From: Syntrophaceae bacterium UBA2280
GTDB taxonomy: Bacteria > Desulfobacterota > Syntrophia > Syntrophales > Smithellaceae
Reading direction: 5' to 3'
Length of the DNA stretch: 64,000 bases
NCBI GenBank assembly: GCA_002347685.1
Contig: DDWS01000014.1
Span: forward strand, 49,614 to 113,613
Of this stretch, positions 25,891-35,072 are shown piece after piece. Each line of letters begins with the position of its first letter. The first letter of the stretch is position 1. A model generated the notes under the pieces. It did no database searches. It saw only the letters and a list, made by a program, of their open reading frames with translations, and had not been told where the DNA came from. The position numbers and the translations under genes were made by a program.

Positions 25891-28170
25891 CTAGAACCGC
25901 TGGCCGAGGAAAAGATACAATGACGAATGATCGCGTTGCGCCTGACCGTAGGCCAGATAAATCGGGCCCAGAAATGTTCTGGTTCCGACAAAAACACTGC
26001 CGGCCCAGATGAGAGACTCTGTGCGGATATCCTCCCGCCTGTTCCAGACATTTCCCGCTTCGACGGACGCACCCAGGTAAAGTGGCGTATTGAGGAAACC
26101 GAGACCGGCTGAGAACATTTCGCGATAGACCATCAATCGCGCCAACCCCGTATGACGGCCGTAGAGTTCATCGGCCGCATAACCCGACAGATTTAGAAAA
26201 CCGCCCAGCGGAAAGGTATCCTGCACGGGCAGGTCGTCATTGTCCAGCGTGGTGCGGATGTCAAGCGACGGAATCAATGTAACTTTCTTCCAGGTGAGCG
26301 CCGTCATCCAATGAACGCCCAGCGCCTGCATGTCGATATCCGAACCCAGCGCCTTGAGATTGTTTTCCCAGACCACGCTTGCATCCGTTCCACTCAAGGG
26401 AAAAACATAATTATCGAGCCTGCTGTAGGCAAACGATGCAAAAACACTGCCCCGGTCATATGGATCGGAATCACCGGTATGGTTGCCGATTCTCACTTTT
26501 ATGCCGCCGTGTTCCCGGCGCACGCCTACCCTGAATTCGCCCCAGTTGCCGAACTGTCTGCCGGCATCCAGGCCGACTCTGGTCGCGTTGACACGGTATT
26601 GTGAAGTAACATCCCCGCCTTCATTATAATCGTAGATGCTTCTGACATAATACTCTGCATTGGCCGCGAGAAAGTAACTCAGCGAATCATCGACCGGCTG
26701 ATAGAATTCCGTAAAGATCCTTGGTCGGTCGCCGATACTGGTTTCGATACGCCATTCACCGGCCAGACGGTTGATGCCCGTTTTCGTAAACTGCGCCGTG
26801 AGCGCGTATGTGCTTGATCCCTTGAAGTTGTCTTCCAGACCGATACCGAAACGCAGGTAATTGGGCCCCCAGGATTTTTCCATCGGCTCGATGACGATAC
26901 CGGAGGCCTTGTCTTTCTTCTTCACACGGAAATCCACCCGTTCAAACATGTCGATGCCGTAGATCCGGTCGATGTTTCTTTTGAGTTTCGCCATATCCAG
27001 CGTTTCTCCCGGTTTCAGATCAATCTGGGAGGCAATCACCGCATCCGGCAGAGAGGTCCGGTTATCCAATTCAACGAAATCGATCCTCGGCGGCGGTTGC
27101 TTCGCTTTTCCTTGAGAAACCAGGTAAGCGGCATATTGTTGTTCACTCACGGACAGATGCGCCAGGGCCTGCTTCATGGATTCCGCTTTTTTACGGCCGA
27201 TCGCGACGGCTTCGCCGGCACGCGTAAAATCGCCTGTGGTAATATTTCCCAGATCGGGCTGAATGAGAATATCCCGCCCGGGGGCAAGCATGCGAATCCG
27301 TTCGGCGGTATTGCGCTGAATCATGATAGTAATGAGCTGAGAGGTAATCCCAACCGATGAAACCAGTTTCTTCCTGTCACTGAGCGCCGTACCGATGTCT
27401 ACGGCAATCACCACGTCGGCATCCATCTGCCGGACCACGTCGACCGGCAGGTTGTTGGCGACGCCGCCGTCCACCAGAACATAACCGTCAAGTTCCACAG
27501 GTGCGAAAACACCGGGAATAGACATGCTGGCTCTGATCGCTGAAGCCAGTTCGCCGCTCTTCAATATCACGGCTTCGCCGTTTTCGATGTTCGTGGCAAC
27601 GGCACGAAAGGGAACCGGCAGATCATCAAATTCGGATATCTCCTCCGTGTGCAGGAGAATAGACTTTAAAATCAGATTCAGGCTTTGGCCCTGGAGCAGT
27701 CCCTTGGGAATAGTCAGACGGCCGTCTTTGATTCCCAGATCAAAATCAATCAGATAATCAGCCGCGTCCTGTTTTCGGCGGAATGTCAAATCCCGTGGTA
27801 GTGGCTTGTCCCGAAAGGCTTGATTCCATTCAAGGCTGGTGACGATTTGCTCCATTTCCGCCGCGGACAACCCCGCGGCATACAGACCGCCGACAATCGC
27901 GCCCATGCTGGTGCCGGCAATACAGGCAATGGGAATTTTCATTTCCTCAAGTACCGCAATCACGCCGACATGCGCCGCACCCCTCGCGCCGCCGCCGCTC
28001 AGGACCAGACCGATGCGGGGATGCCCCTCCGGCAGAACCGGTTTTCCTGCATCCTGAGCACCAATGGGTTTCGGCAGCAGGAGAAGTATGACAAGGCAGG
28101 CCAGTATTTTTGTAAAAAAAACCAAAAAGATTTGTCGGTTGTGTGTTGCGCGCAAAACCATACCAGCCAT
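25891..28170 (-). CDS. PlpD-like patatin phospholipase fused to POTRA and outer-membrane barrel (type Vd autotransporter)
   Basis: About 759 residues from the chosen ATG (ribosome site AGGTAAG; an upstream in-frame ATG at 28221 is possible). A signal peptide ends near GAQDA. The patatin domain has the oxyanion loop SGGGARG, nucleophile Ser88 in GTSMG and the Asp of LVDGGVANNLP. A POTRA-like segment (LKPGETLDMAKLKRNIDRIY) follows, then a barrel of the Omp85/surface antigen type ending in YLFLGQRF with a terminal Phe, as outer-membrane proteins do. PlpD of Pseudomonas is the model: the lipase is presented outside by its own barrel. The phospholipid or other acyl ester substrate is not known. 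Confidence 0.9.
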   Translation of the reverse strand: MAGMVLRATHNRQIFLVFFTKILACLVILLLLPKPIGAQDAGKPVLPEGHPRIGLVLSGGGARGAAHVGVIAVLEEMKIPIACIAGTSMGAIVGGLYAAGLSAAEMEQIVTSLEWNQAFRDKPLPRDLTFRRKQDAADYLIDFDLGIKDGRLTIPKGLLQGQSLNLILKSILLHTEEISEFDDLPVPFRAVATNIENGEAVILKSGELASAIRASMSIPGVFAPVELDGYVLVDGGVANNLPVDVVRQMDADVVIAVDIGTALSDRKKLVSSVGITSQLITIMIQRNTAERIRMLAPGRDILIQPDLGNITTGDFTRAGEAVAIGRKKAESMKQALAHLSVSEQQYAAYLVSQGKAKQPPPRIDFVELDNRTSLPDAVIASQIDLKPGETLDMAKLKRNIDRIYGIDMFERVDFRVKKKDKASGIVIEPMEKSWGPNYLRFGIGLEDNFKGSSTYALTAQFTKTGINRLAGEWRIETSIGDRPRIFTEFYQPVDDSLSYFLAANAEYYVRSIYDYNEGGDVTSQYRVNATRVGLDAGRQFGNWGEFRVGVRREHGGIKVRIGNHTGDSDPYDRGSVFASFAYSRLDNYVFPLSGTDASVVWENNLKALGSDIDMQALGVHWMTALTWKKVTLIPSLDIRTTLDNDDLPVQDTFPLGGFLNLSGYAADELYGRHTGLARLMVYREMFSAGLGFLNTPLYLGASVEAGNVWNRREDIRTESLIWAGSVFVGTRTFLGPIYLAYGQAQRDHSSLYLFLGQRF

Positions 28171-28274
28171 ATACTTACCTGTTGAATGTATAAAGAAAAA
28201 GCATGGGATGGAAGGCACCACATATCCACCTGGTCCTTCACCCCGGGGTTGAATATTTTACCGGAATGCCCCGG

Positions 28275-29354
28275 CTATTTTCTGCCTGACGGATCAGGCC
28301 TGAACCGGTTCGGCCGTTCGTCGGTCCTCTGGCCGGAATCGGATTTCCGCTGCGGAGTTTGCCGGCTGGCTGGCGGTTTGACCTGCTCGGATCGCCTGTC
28401 TCTTTCGATGACGGGCCGCGCCGGCGTCATCACTTCTTTGCTCTTTCTGCGTGCCGGCTCCTGGGATTTCTTTTGCTCACCTTGCTGCGGACGGTATCTT
28501 TGAATTTCCGGGGCACGCCGTTCACGCACGTATCGCCGGTCGCGGTCCGGTGCCCACTTCACACGGGGCGCATATTTTTGCACGACCAGCGGTCCGGGAT
28601 GCCTTCTGTCCCGATCCACATGAACGATAACCGTTCGCCGGTCACGCCAGTCGAACCGGCTCCAGCCGACATACCCATACCGGACGTAAATGCCGGGAGA
28701 AAAAATGATCCGCGGCCCCGTCACCACCAAACCGGGATAGACAAAGAAAAAAGGAGGAAACGCCGGAATCCACCAGGGACCGTATATGAAATGTGGATCG
28801 TATGCCGGCACGTAAATATAGTCGTAGCTGACCGGCTCGATGCGAATGATCCTTTGTTCCACAATCACCGTCTGCTCGGACGTGGTCGACAGGTGTCCCG
28901 CATCGCTTGCCCGGGTTCTCAGCTCCTGGACGGTCATCATAACGTCTTGTTCCTGACTTACAAAAGCATCACCGAGTCGTGCCGTCCAGCTGAGATTGTC
29001 CGCCATCATCGTCAGGACCTTCGGATAGTGACACAGTGCAAGCACGCTGATATCCCAGTTCTTGTCCTCCAGAGCCTGATTCAACGCCTCCCCGCTCAAC
29101 TGCGGATTTCGAGACACCCACCGTTCTGCCTCGGCCACCTCAAAAGGGTAAGCCGCAGCGATCAGTATCTGTGACAACAGCACATCGGGATACAGGGCAA
29201 TCGGCGCGAGCATCTGCGCCAGTTCATCCTGGCTGATTTGACTCTCCGGCTCGTAGCGCACCTCAATATCTGTCTGCGCAGGCAAGGTTGAAGGCACCAG
29301 GAAAACAGACAGAGCCAATAATACGAGGACCCTTTTTACCGATTTTCCATTCAT
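28275..29354 (-). CDS. DUF3300 domain-containing exported protein
   Basis: The 359-residue protein has a clear signal peptide (RVLVLLALSVFLVPSTLPAQ). A DUF3300 domain follows (about 40-165; AQMLAPIALYPDVLLSQILI and AERWVSRNPQLSGEAL). The middle is Tyr/Pro/Trp-rich (VPAYDPHFIYGPWWIPAFPP), and the C-terminal third is dominated by Arg, Lys, Pro and Gln (about 250-359), probably disordered and strongly basic. The function of DUF3300 is unknown. The basic tail could bind anionic envelope polymers, which is inference. A good AAGGAGG ribosome site precedes the ATG. Confidence 0.88.
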   Translation of the reverse strand: MNGKSVKRVLVLLALSVFLVPSTLPAQTDIEVRYEPESQISQDELAQMLAPIALYPDVLLSQILIAAAYPFEVAEAERWVSRNPQLSGEALNQALEDKNWDISVLALCHYPKVLTMMADNLSWTARLGDAFVSQEQDVMMTVQELRTRASDAGHLSTTSEQTVIVEQRIIRIEPVSYDYIYVPAYDPHFIYGPWWIPAFPPFFFVYPGLVVTGPRIIFSPGIYVRYGYVGWSRFDWRDRRTVIVHVDRDRRHPGPLVVQKYAPRVKWAPDRDRRYVRERRAPEIQRYRPQQGEQKKSQEPARRKSKEVMTPARPVIERDRRSEQVKPPASRQTPQRKSDSGQRTDERPNRFRPDPSGRK

Positions 29355-29459
29355 GACAAAACCTCCTTACTCACAGCCGCGGCCCGGCATATACCGGATT
29401 GGCTGTTTTTAGTTATCGGTCAATCTACTGCATCAGCATAGTTCCTGAGAAACGGAAAA

Positions 29460-30023
29460 TCAATGCCTAACCGGTGGTGACACAATACAGGTTTTACAAA
29501 TCATTTCGCGTGTATCCAGCAATACTTCTTCTTTGGCAAGAAGCGCTTTCTTCATCTGGGTTCCGCCGCCGAAGCTTCCAGGCGACCGGTCGGCACGAAC
29601 CACGCGATGGCAGGGAATCACAATCGGAAAAGGATTGTTCGCGAGCGCCGTCCCGACAGCCCTGGCCGCACGGGCGTTTCCGATTCTGGCCGCGATGCCA
29701 CAATACGTATCGACTTTCCCACGGGGAATTCTACACGTCTGCTTCAGCACTTTGGCTGCGAATTCAGATAGTCCCGTCCAGTTCAACCATGCCAGATCCA
29801 TTTTTTCGTCCCGTCCGCTATACAAACCGGCGACGCGATCGGCAATATCAAAAGGAATTTTTCTCGGTGATGAAGTGATGCCGGGAAAGTCCTGGAATAT
29901 TTTTTCTTTTAATTTCCCACCGGAAACCGGCAGATAAATTCTCTCGACCTGCGGCCTGCCGGATACTTCCCTCCAGACCAACCCGATTTGCTCGCCTCCT
30001 GCCTTCATCAACTGGTAAAACAT
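29460..30023 (-). CDS. ogt: Methylated-DNA--protein-cysteine methyltransferase
   Basis: From the ATG at 30023 (ribosome site GAGG) the protein is 187 residues; a longer frame to 30107 has no such support. The C-terminal half is the O6-alkylguanine DNA alkyltransferase domain: the minor-groove binding helix GTALANNPF, the acceptor cysteine in IVIPCHRVV, and the C-terminal GSFGGG. It transfers an alkyl group from O6-alkylguanine or O4-alkylthymine to its own cysteine in a suicide reaction. The N-terminal part is short and lacks the Ada zinc fold, so this is an Ogt/MGMT-type enzyme and not an Ada regulator. Confidence 0.93.
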   Translation of the reverse strand: MFYQLMKAGGEQIGLVWREVSGRPQVERIYLPVSGGKLKEKIFQDFPGITSSPRKIPFDIADRVAGLYSGRDEKMDLAWLNWTGLSEFAAKVLKQTCRIPRGKVDTYCGIAARIGNARAARAVGTALANNPFPIVIPCHRVVRADRSPGSFGGGTQMKKALLAKEEVLLDTREMICKTCIVSPPVRH

Positions 30024-30131
30024 ATGGCACCTCGCCTCCCGGGGCTCTTTTTCCGGTCCGGGGTAAAGCAGCCCCCAGCCTCCAACCTGTAACATCGATT
30101 CTTTCAACTTTCAACATTCAACTTTGAACTT

Positions 30132-30689
30132 TCATCCGATATGATCCACCAATATCTTCACGCCGATGGCAATCAAAACCAGACCTCCCAGGATTTCCAC
30201 TTTCTTGCCGAAGACCCTTGCCAGCGCCTTGCCGAAAATCATGCCGGCCGCTGTCATGAAAAAGCAGACAACACCGATCACAACCGCGGGAAAGGCAATG
30301 GACATTTTCAGGACGGAGAAGCTAAACCCCACGGCCAGCGAGTCGATGCTGGTGGCAATCGACAAAAGCAGGAGCGGCCACCCCCTGGTCTGATCCTCCC
30401 GTGCAGCTTTTTCCTCTTTTTCAAACCCCTCCCGGATCATTTTCCCGCCGACCAGTGTCAAAAGTCCGAATGCGATCCAATGGTCAAAGGCCTGGATCAG
30501 ATCGACCACCGTTGATCCGGCCAGCCACCCCAGGCAGGCCATTCCGAACTGAAAAAAACCAAAAGCAAAAGAAAGGCGCCAGACCGGCGCCCAGTCTTTT
30601 TTATAGTTGGCCGCGCCGATACCGATGGCCACAGAAAACGCATCGATACCAAGCCCCACAGCCAGAATAAATATTGTCACCAAACTCAT
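30132..30689 (-). CDS. mntP: Manganese efflux pump MntP
   Basis: The 185-residue membrane protein has six predicted helices arranged as two DUF204 repeats. Each repeat carries an acidic motif, GIDAFSVAIG near residue 14 and SIDSLAVGFS near residue 112, which in MntP supply Asp residues for Mn2+ export. It starts six bases after the UvrC stop codon on the same strand, so it is likely translated from the same message. A manganese riboswitch is not seen, as expected with so short a spacer. Other divalent metals cannot be excluded as substrate. Confidence 0.92.
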   Translation of the reverse strand: MSLVTIFILAVGLGIDAFSVAIGIGAANYKKDWAPVWRLSFAFGFFQFGMACLGWLAGSTVVDLIQAFDHWIAFGLLTLVGGKMIREGFEKEEKAAREDQTRGWPLLLLSIATSIDSLAVGFSFSVLKMSIAFPAVVIGVVCFFMTAAGMIFGKALARVFGKKVEILGGLVLIAIGVKILVDHIG

Positions 30690-30695
30690 ATTCCA

Positions 30696-32549
30696 TCATC
30701 CCGCACTGTCTTCATTTTTCAAATGCGCATAAATTTTCTTGGCCAGTTCGCGACCGATTCCCGGCACAACCTGCAAATCCGCAAGCGAAGCGTCCCGCAC
30801 CTGTCTGACAGACCCGAAGTGTTTCAGCAATATTTTTTTTCTCGCCTGACCGATATCGGGAATCACGTCGAGCTCTGAAATCAAATCCCTTTTCTGTTTG
30901 AGTTTGTGGTGATAGCTCAACGCGAAACGGTGCGCCTCATCGCGCACCTGCTGTAAAATCGCAAGAGCGGCGGGCCAGTTCGAAAGATAAACCGCATCCT
31001 TGCGGCGCGGCAGATAGACGCGATCCTCCAATCGGGCGGCTTTCCCCCTCATCCTGTTTTTCGCGGCGATAAACGATCTTTCTTCTTTGGCCAGACCGAT
31101 GACATCCAGCTTGATATCCAAATCCTTCAGAACAGAAAGCGCGACATTGAGCTGCCCCTTACCGCCGTCGACCACGACCAGATCCGGCAATGGATCGCGC
31201 CTGGTGAAACGTCGGGTGAGCACCTCGCGCATCATGCCGTAATCATCCGGCTCATCTGCCGTCTTGACGCGAAAGCGACGGTAACCTGATTTATCCGCTC
31301 CGCCGTCTTGAAACGTGACCATCGACCCCACGGCGCTTTTACCACTGATGTTGGAAATATCGAAACACTCGATCCGTCGCGGCAGGCGGTTAAGCAACAG
31401 CTTTTCCTGAAGGATTTTCAACGCGTCGGACCTTTGTTTCTCTTTTCTTTGAAAAGAGAAATACGACTCGCGCGCGTTGGCGCAGGCCATATCGATCAGT
31501 GCTTTTTTCGCGCCTCGCTGAGGAATGGTCAGCAACACCTTCTTTTGTCTCTTGTCGGCCAGCCATTCGGCAATTACCGCCTCGTCCGGCACCTCACAGG
31601 GAAGAAGGATTTCATCCGGAAGATTCATTTCCAAATCGTAGTATTGAGTCAGGGTCGCGGACACGACTTGGGGAATCGTGGCCTGATGTTTCACAGGCAG
31701 GAAGGATTTGCTGCCCAAAAGCTTTCCCGCCCGCACAAATAAGAGGCACACAAAATAGACATCATCACAGGCAAACACGCCCAGCGCGTCTTGATCCTGG
31801 CTGCCCGCCGCGTCCACATGCTGTTTCTCCAGCGCGTGGGACAGCGCCGCCACACGATCGCGCAGACGCGCCGCCTCTTCGTAATTCAAATGATCGGCTG
31901 CCTGAGCCATCTGCTTTTTCAGATCGGAAATCAGCTCGCGACGACGTCCCTGTAAAAAGGAGACCGCATGCTCGGCAAGCTTCCCGTAGGCAGTTTCATC
32001 AATCAGGCCGTTGCAGGGGGCAAGACACCGTCCGATCTGATATTCCAGACAGGGACGGGATCGAAGCGCAAAATCACGGTTGCGGCAGGTGCGCAGCGGA
32101 AACACCTGCAAGACAAATCGCAGGGTTTCCTTCGCTGCCAGTCCTGACGGATACGGCCCGAAATAAAGCGCCGCGTTATCGAGTCTTTTGCGCACCAGTT
32201 GCAGGCGGGGGAATTTTTCCTCCGGATTGATCGACAGGTGATAATAGGTTTTATCATCGCGTAAAATGACATTGTAGCGGGGATGATGTTTCTTGATTAG
32301 ATTGTTCTCGAGGATCAGCGCTTCTTTCTGAGTCGACGTGGTGATGTATTCAATATCATGAACCCGCGACATTAAAAAAGGCGCCATCGACCGCGTGTCG
32401 CGTCCGGTAAAATAGGACGCAATCCGGCTTTTCAGATCATTGGCCTTGCCGACGTAAATCACCCTCCCCTGCTCATCTTTCATGATATACACACCGGGAC
32501 TGCGCGGGGCTGTGATCATTATTTCCTTCAGTGCGAGGGTTTCCAACAT
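30696..32549 (-). CDS. uvrC: Excinuclease ABC subunit UvrC
   Basis: About 617 residues from the ATG at 32549, the usual UvrC length. The frame continues upstream to 32630, but those residues are not UvrC-like. Domains: N-terminal GIY-YIG nuclease (SPGVYIMKDEQGRVIYVGKA), a cysteine cluster region, UVR coiled coil (LKKQMAQAADHLNYEEAARL) that binds UvrB, RNase H-like nuclease (ECFDISNISGKSAVGSMV, LVVVDGGKGQL) and C-terminal helix-hairpin-helix motifs (IPDIGQARKKILLKHFGSV, VPGIGRELAKKI). It makes both incisions around UvrB-marked DNA lesions. The start has no strong ribosome site. It is divergent from the PfkB kinase. Confidence 0.95.
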   Translation of the reverse strand: MLETLALKEIMITAPRSPGVYIMKDEQGRVIYVGKANDLKSRIASYFTGRDTRSMAPFLMSRVHDIEYITTSTQKEALILENNLIKKHHPRYNVILRDDKTYYHLSINPEEKFPRLQLVRKRLDNAALYFGPYPSGLAAKETLRFVLQVFPLRTCRNRDFALRSRPCLEYQIGRCLAPCNGLIDETAYGKLAEHAVSFLQGRRRELISDLKKQMAQAADHLNYEEAARLRDRVAALSHALEKQHVDAAGSQDQDALGVFACDDVYFVCLLFVRAGKLLGSKSFLPVKHQATIPQVVSATLTQYYDLEMNLPDEILLPCEVPDEAVIAEWLADKRQKKVLLTIPQRGAKKALIDMACANARESYFSFQRKEKQRSDALKILQEKLLLNRLPRRIECFDISNISGKSAVGSMVTFQDGGADKSGYRRFRVKTADEPDDYGMMREVLTRRFTRRDPLPDLVVVDGGKGQLNVALSVLKDLDIKLDVIGLAKEERSFIAAKNRMRGKAARLEDRVYLPRRKDAVYLSNWPAALAILQQVRDEAHRFALSYHHKLKQKRDLISELDVIPDIGQARKKILLKHFGSVRQVRDASLADLQVVPGIGRELAKKIYAHLKNEDSAG

Positions 32550-32623
32550 GCGGTGAATGTAGCACAAAAACCGTTGACTGTTTAGCTCATATTTTCCATG
32601 CAGGGTCGAAGTCCAGAATTCCA

Positions 32624-32652
32624 TTGACACACCCGGCGCGATTTCCTATACT
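32624..32652 (+). promoter_or_regulatory. Near-consensus promoter of the PfkB kinase gene
   Basis: TTGACA (32624-32629), a 17-base spacer and TATACT (32647-32652) lie 50 bases before the ATG at 32702. It matches the promoter of the binding protein at 639-667 box for box. Confidence 0.78.
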
Positions 32653-32701
32653 CGCGCGCGTCCGGATCAGGCACAAAGCCATCCGGAAGAAAGGCAGTTC
32701 A

Positions 32702-33622
32702 ATGAATATCATCATCTCAGGATCGCTCGCTTATGACAGGATCATGGATTTCCCCGGAAGCTTTTCCGATCATATTCTACCGGACAAAATTCATGTCCTG
32801 AATGTCTGCTTTCAGGTCAACGGCATGAAGGAAAAATTCGGCGGCACCGCCGGCAATATCGCGTACTCCCTGACTCTGCTCGGAGAAAAACCTCTCGTTT
32901 GCGCAGCCATCGGCCTGGATTACCAGCGGTATTTCGACTGGCTTTCCAAAAACGGCATTGCCACCGAACATATCCGAATCATCCCGGATGAATTTACAGC
33001 AGGTGCTTATATCACCACGGACCGCTCCGACAACCAGATCACCGGATTCAACCCGGGCGCGATGAAATACACAACCGACCTGAATCTCGACGCCTTTTCA
33101 CCCGCCGATACCCTGATGATCATTTCCCCCGGCAATCTCGAGGACATGAAACATTACCCGCATGTTTGCCGGCAAAAAGGGATCCCCTTCATTTTCGATC
33201 CCGGTCAATCCCTTCCGATGTGGAACGCAGAAGACCTGATCGAAGCGATGCGAGGCTCCCGCATCCTGATGGTCAATGACTATGAGTTGGATCTTATTAT
33301 TGCGAAAACAGGATTGGACAAAAAGGCGCTTCTGGATCTGACCGGACTGATCATCACGACGCTTGGCGAACTCGGCTCCCGTGTGACAACCCGGGACGGG
33401 GAAATCGAAATTCCCGCCTGCCGGCCCGCAAAGGTTGAAGACCCCACCGGCGCGGGTGACGCCTACCGAAGCGGTCTGCTTTTCGGAATGGCCCGGGGAC
33501 TGGATATCCATCAGTGTGCTAAAATGGGAAGCGCCTGCGCGTCGTTTGCGGTGGAGTGCTATGGAACCCAGGAGCACACCTTCGGACCGGATGATTTTCA
33601 GGCCAAACTCAGCACGCTTTAG
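32702..33622 (+). CDS. PfkB-family carbohydrate/nucleoside kinase
   Basis: From the ATG at 32702 the protein has 306 residues, typical of PfkB kinases. The frame open from 32531 would cross the promoter and is rejected. Marks are the N-terminal IIISGSLAYDRIMDFPG, the first signature FGGTAGNIAYSLTLLGE, and the C-terminal signature with the catalytic Asp and anion hole, DPTGAGDAYRSG. Sequence style (CFQVNGMKEKFGGTAGN, AAIGLDYQRYFDWL) is closest to the adenosine kinase-like and ribokinase-like branches, so a nucleoside or sugar is the probable substrate. It converges on the PlsY gene, overlapping it by four bases, and is not part of the lipid cluster. Confidence 0.88.
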   Translation: MNIIISGSLAYDRIMDFPGSFSDHILPDKIHVLNVCFQVNGMKEKFGGTAGNIAYSLTLLGEKPLVCAAIGLDYQRYFDWLSKNGIATEHIRIIPDEFTAGAYITTDRSDNQITGFNPGAMKYTTDLNLDAFSPADTLMIISPGNLEDMKHYPHVCRQKGIPFIFDPGQSLPMWNAEDLIEAMRGSRILMVNDYELDLIIAKTGLDKKALLDLTGLIITTLGELGSRVTTRDGEIEIPACRPAKVEDPTGAGDAYRSGLLFGMARGLDIHQCAKMGSACASFAVECYGTQEHTFGPDDFQAKLSTL

Positions 33623-34215
33623 ATTCGATGCTGGCCGGCAGTCGCATCCTCCTGCCGGAGGGCATCCAGAATATTCTTCCTGTGGTTAAGGACAATCAGG
33701 GCGAATGTCATAAAAGCGCCTGCGGCAGTCGGCAAAGCCCACTGAAAAGTCACGCCGTGCCCGACGGAAAGCGTGGCCACCATAAACAGCGATGCGAGAA
33801 ACGGCATCCGCTTTAACCAGAAGACACAAGCCCAGATCATCGCAGACAACATCACCGCCCAGGGCGCGATCAGGATGGTAAACCCCAGATAGTTCGCCAC
33901 ACCCTTGCCGCCGCGAAAACTGTGGAAGCAGGGAAACGTATTGCCCAGAATCAGAAAGAAACCGGCCCAGACCAGCCACTCGCCATTGATATAATGCACG
34001 GCCAGACAGGCCACAGCCAGTGCGCGGCCGATATCAAGGGCAAAGACCAGCACCGCCCAGGGCAGACCCGCCTGACGGTAAACATTGGTTGTTCCGGCAT
34101 TTCCGCTGAAGCTCAAACGCGGATCCGCCTTGCCCGCGATCCTGAAAAACAGAATCGAAAAATTGATCGAACCGGCCAGATAAGCCGCAACACAAACAAG
34201 AACCACCCGCTCCAT
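33619..34215 (-). CDS. plsY: PlsY-like glycerol-3-phosphate acyltransferase (divergent)
   Basis: The 198-residue membrane protein has about five helices and the PlsY motifs: GSINFS (motif 1, about 15-20), DPRLSFSGNAGTTNVYRQAG (motif 2, about 31-50) and GNTFPCFHSFRGGKGVANYLG (motif 3, about 93-113). PlsY moves an acyl group from acyl-phosphate to glycerol-3-phosphate. In motif 3 the His that normally follows the Gly (GHxFPVF) is Asn, and motif 2 has Thr for the usual Ala in GATN. It is the last gene of the acyl-chain cluster, two bases after the dehydratase. This suggests a dedicated enzyme that puts the cluster's acyl product into a glycerolipid; acceptor and donor are inferred. Confidence 0.88.
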   Translation of the reverse strand: MERVVLVCVAAYLAGSINFSILFFRIAGKADPRLSFSGNAGTTNVYRQAGLPWAVLVFALDIGRALAVACLAVHYINGEWLVWAGFFLILGNTFPCFHSFRGGKGVANYLGFTILIAPWAVMLSAMIWACVFWLKRMPFLASLFMVATLSVGHGVTFQWALPTAAGAFMTFALIVLNHRKNILDALRQEDATAGQHRI

Positions 34216-34217
34216 AC

Positions 34218-35072
34218 CTATTCCCTAATCCACGACGGAGGCCGCAGGCGTCCCTGCGTCACATCCCGCATTTTCAAAGAAATGATGCGTTCGCATAATA
34301 CACTCTTTTCATCATAAATCCAGACGTCAAACGCGAGGGGTTCGCGGTTTCCCTCCAGAGGCACAATCCTTCCCAGATAGGTGCGCCCTTTGCGTGTCGG
34401 CGCATAGATGAGTCTCTGCGCAAAACCGACGGGAAACGCGACGACATCCCGAAAACGCTGCCCCCAGACGCAGGCCGCGTGCATGGCTGCGTCCATCACA
34501 AAGGGCGACCCCAAAAGCGAATCATCCGCCTGGCCTTCACCACCGGAAAGATACGCCAGCGCACCTTCTTGCGAAACCGACAAATCCCCGACGATATTGC
34601 GATAAGACGGGCCAAAAGGAATCAGCTCGCGATAAATGGCAAAAGACGGAACACTCAGGCAATCCCCTTCGAGCTTTTCGATGTTCTTAAACACAGCAGG
34701 CGGCACGGCCAGCGTTTCATCCGCGGCGAAAATCACGCGCGCGTGCTCCAGGGTTCGCTTCACGCCGCCCTTCATCTTCAAATTTGAACGCAAAGCGGTC
34801 GACCACCCCGCATCGACTTTTTCTATTTCAAAGGAAATCTCCTGGCGGTCCGCCTGAAGGTCAAGTTCCAGCAATCGACTGAATTGGGCGTTTTTCAGCG
34901 AGTTCAGGCGGACCTCCGGGCAATGACGCCGCACCGCCGAGGCCAGGAGGATCATCGCCTCCACGGCAGGCAGAACCGCCCTGTCTTCAAAACAATGATC
35001 GCGCCAGTAAGGCGCGACCATTAGGGAAAAGTCCCATCGATCTTTCAGATTTTGTCGGGAAAGTTCTTCCAT
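34218..35072 (-). CDS. Stand-alone polyketide synthase-type dehydratase (double hotdog)
   Basis: The 284-residue protein resembles the dehydratase domain of modular polyketide synthases, here as a free protein. The N-terminal hotdog has the catalytic His26 in RDHCFEDRAVLPAVEAM (the H-x8-P pattern). The second hotdog has LIPFGPSYRNI and the catalytic acid Asp194 in GSPFVMDAAMHAACVWG. It would remove water from a beta-hydroxyacyl chain on a carrier protein. It overlaps the thioesterase gene by 28 bases, so translation is coupled. Divergent members of this fold sometimes isomerise or cyclise; sequence cannot decide. Confidence 0.8.
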   Translation of the reverse strand: MEELSRQNLKDRWDFSLMVAPYWRDHCFEDRAVLPAVEAMILLASAVRRHCPEVRLNSLKNAQFSRLLELDLQADRQEISFEIEKVDAGWSTALRSNLKMKGGVKRTLEHARVIFAADETLAVPPAVFKNIEKLEGDCLSVPSFAIYRELIPFGPSYRNIVGDLSVSQEGALAYLSGGEGQADDSLLGSPFVMDAAMHAACVWGQRFRDVVAFPVGFAQRLIYAPTRKGRTYLGRIVPLEGNREPLAFDVWIYDEKSVLCERIISLKMRDVTQGRLRPPSWIRE

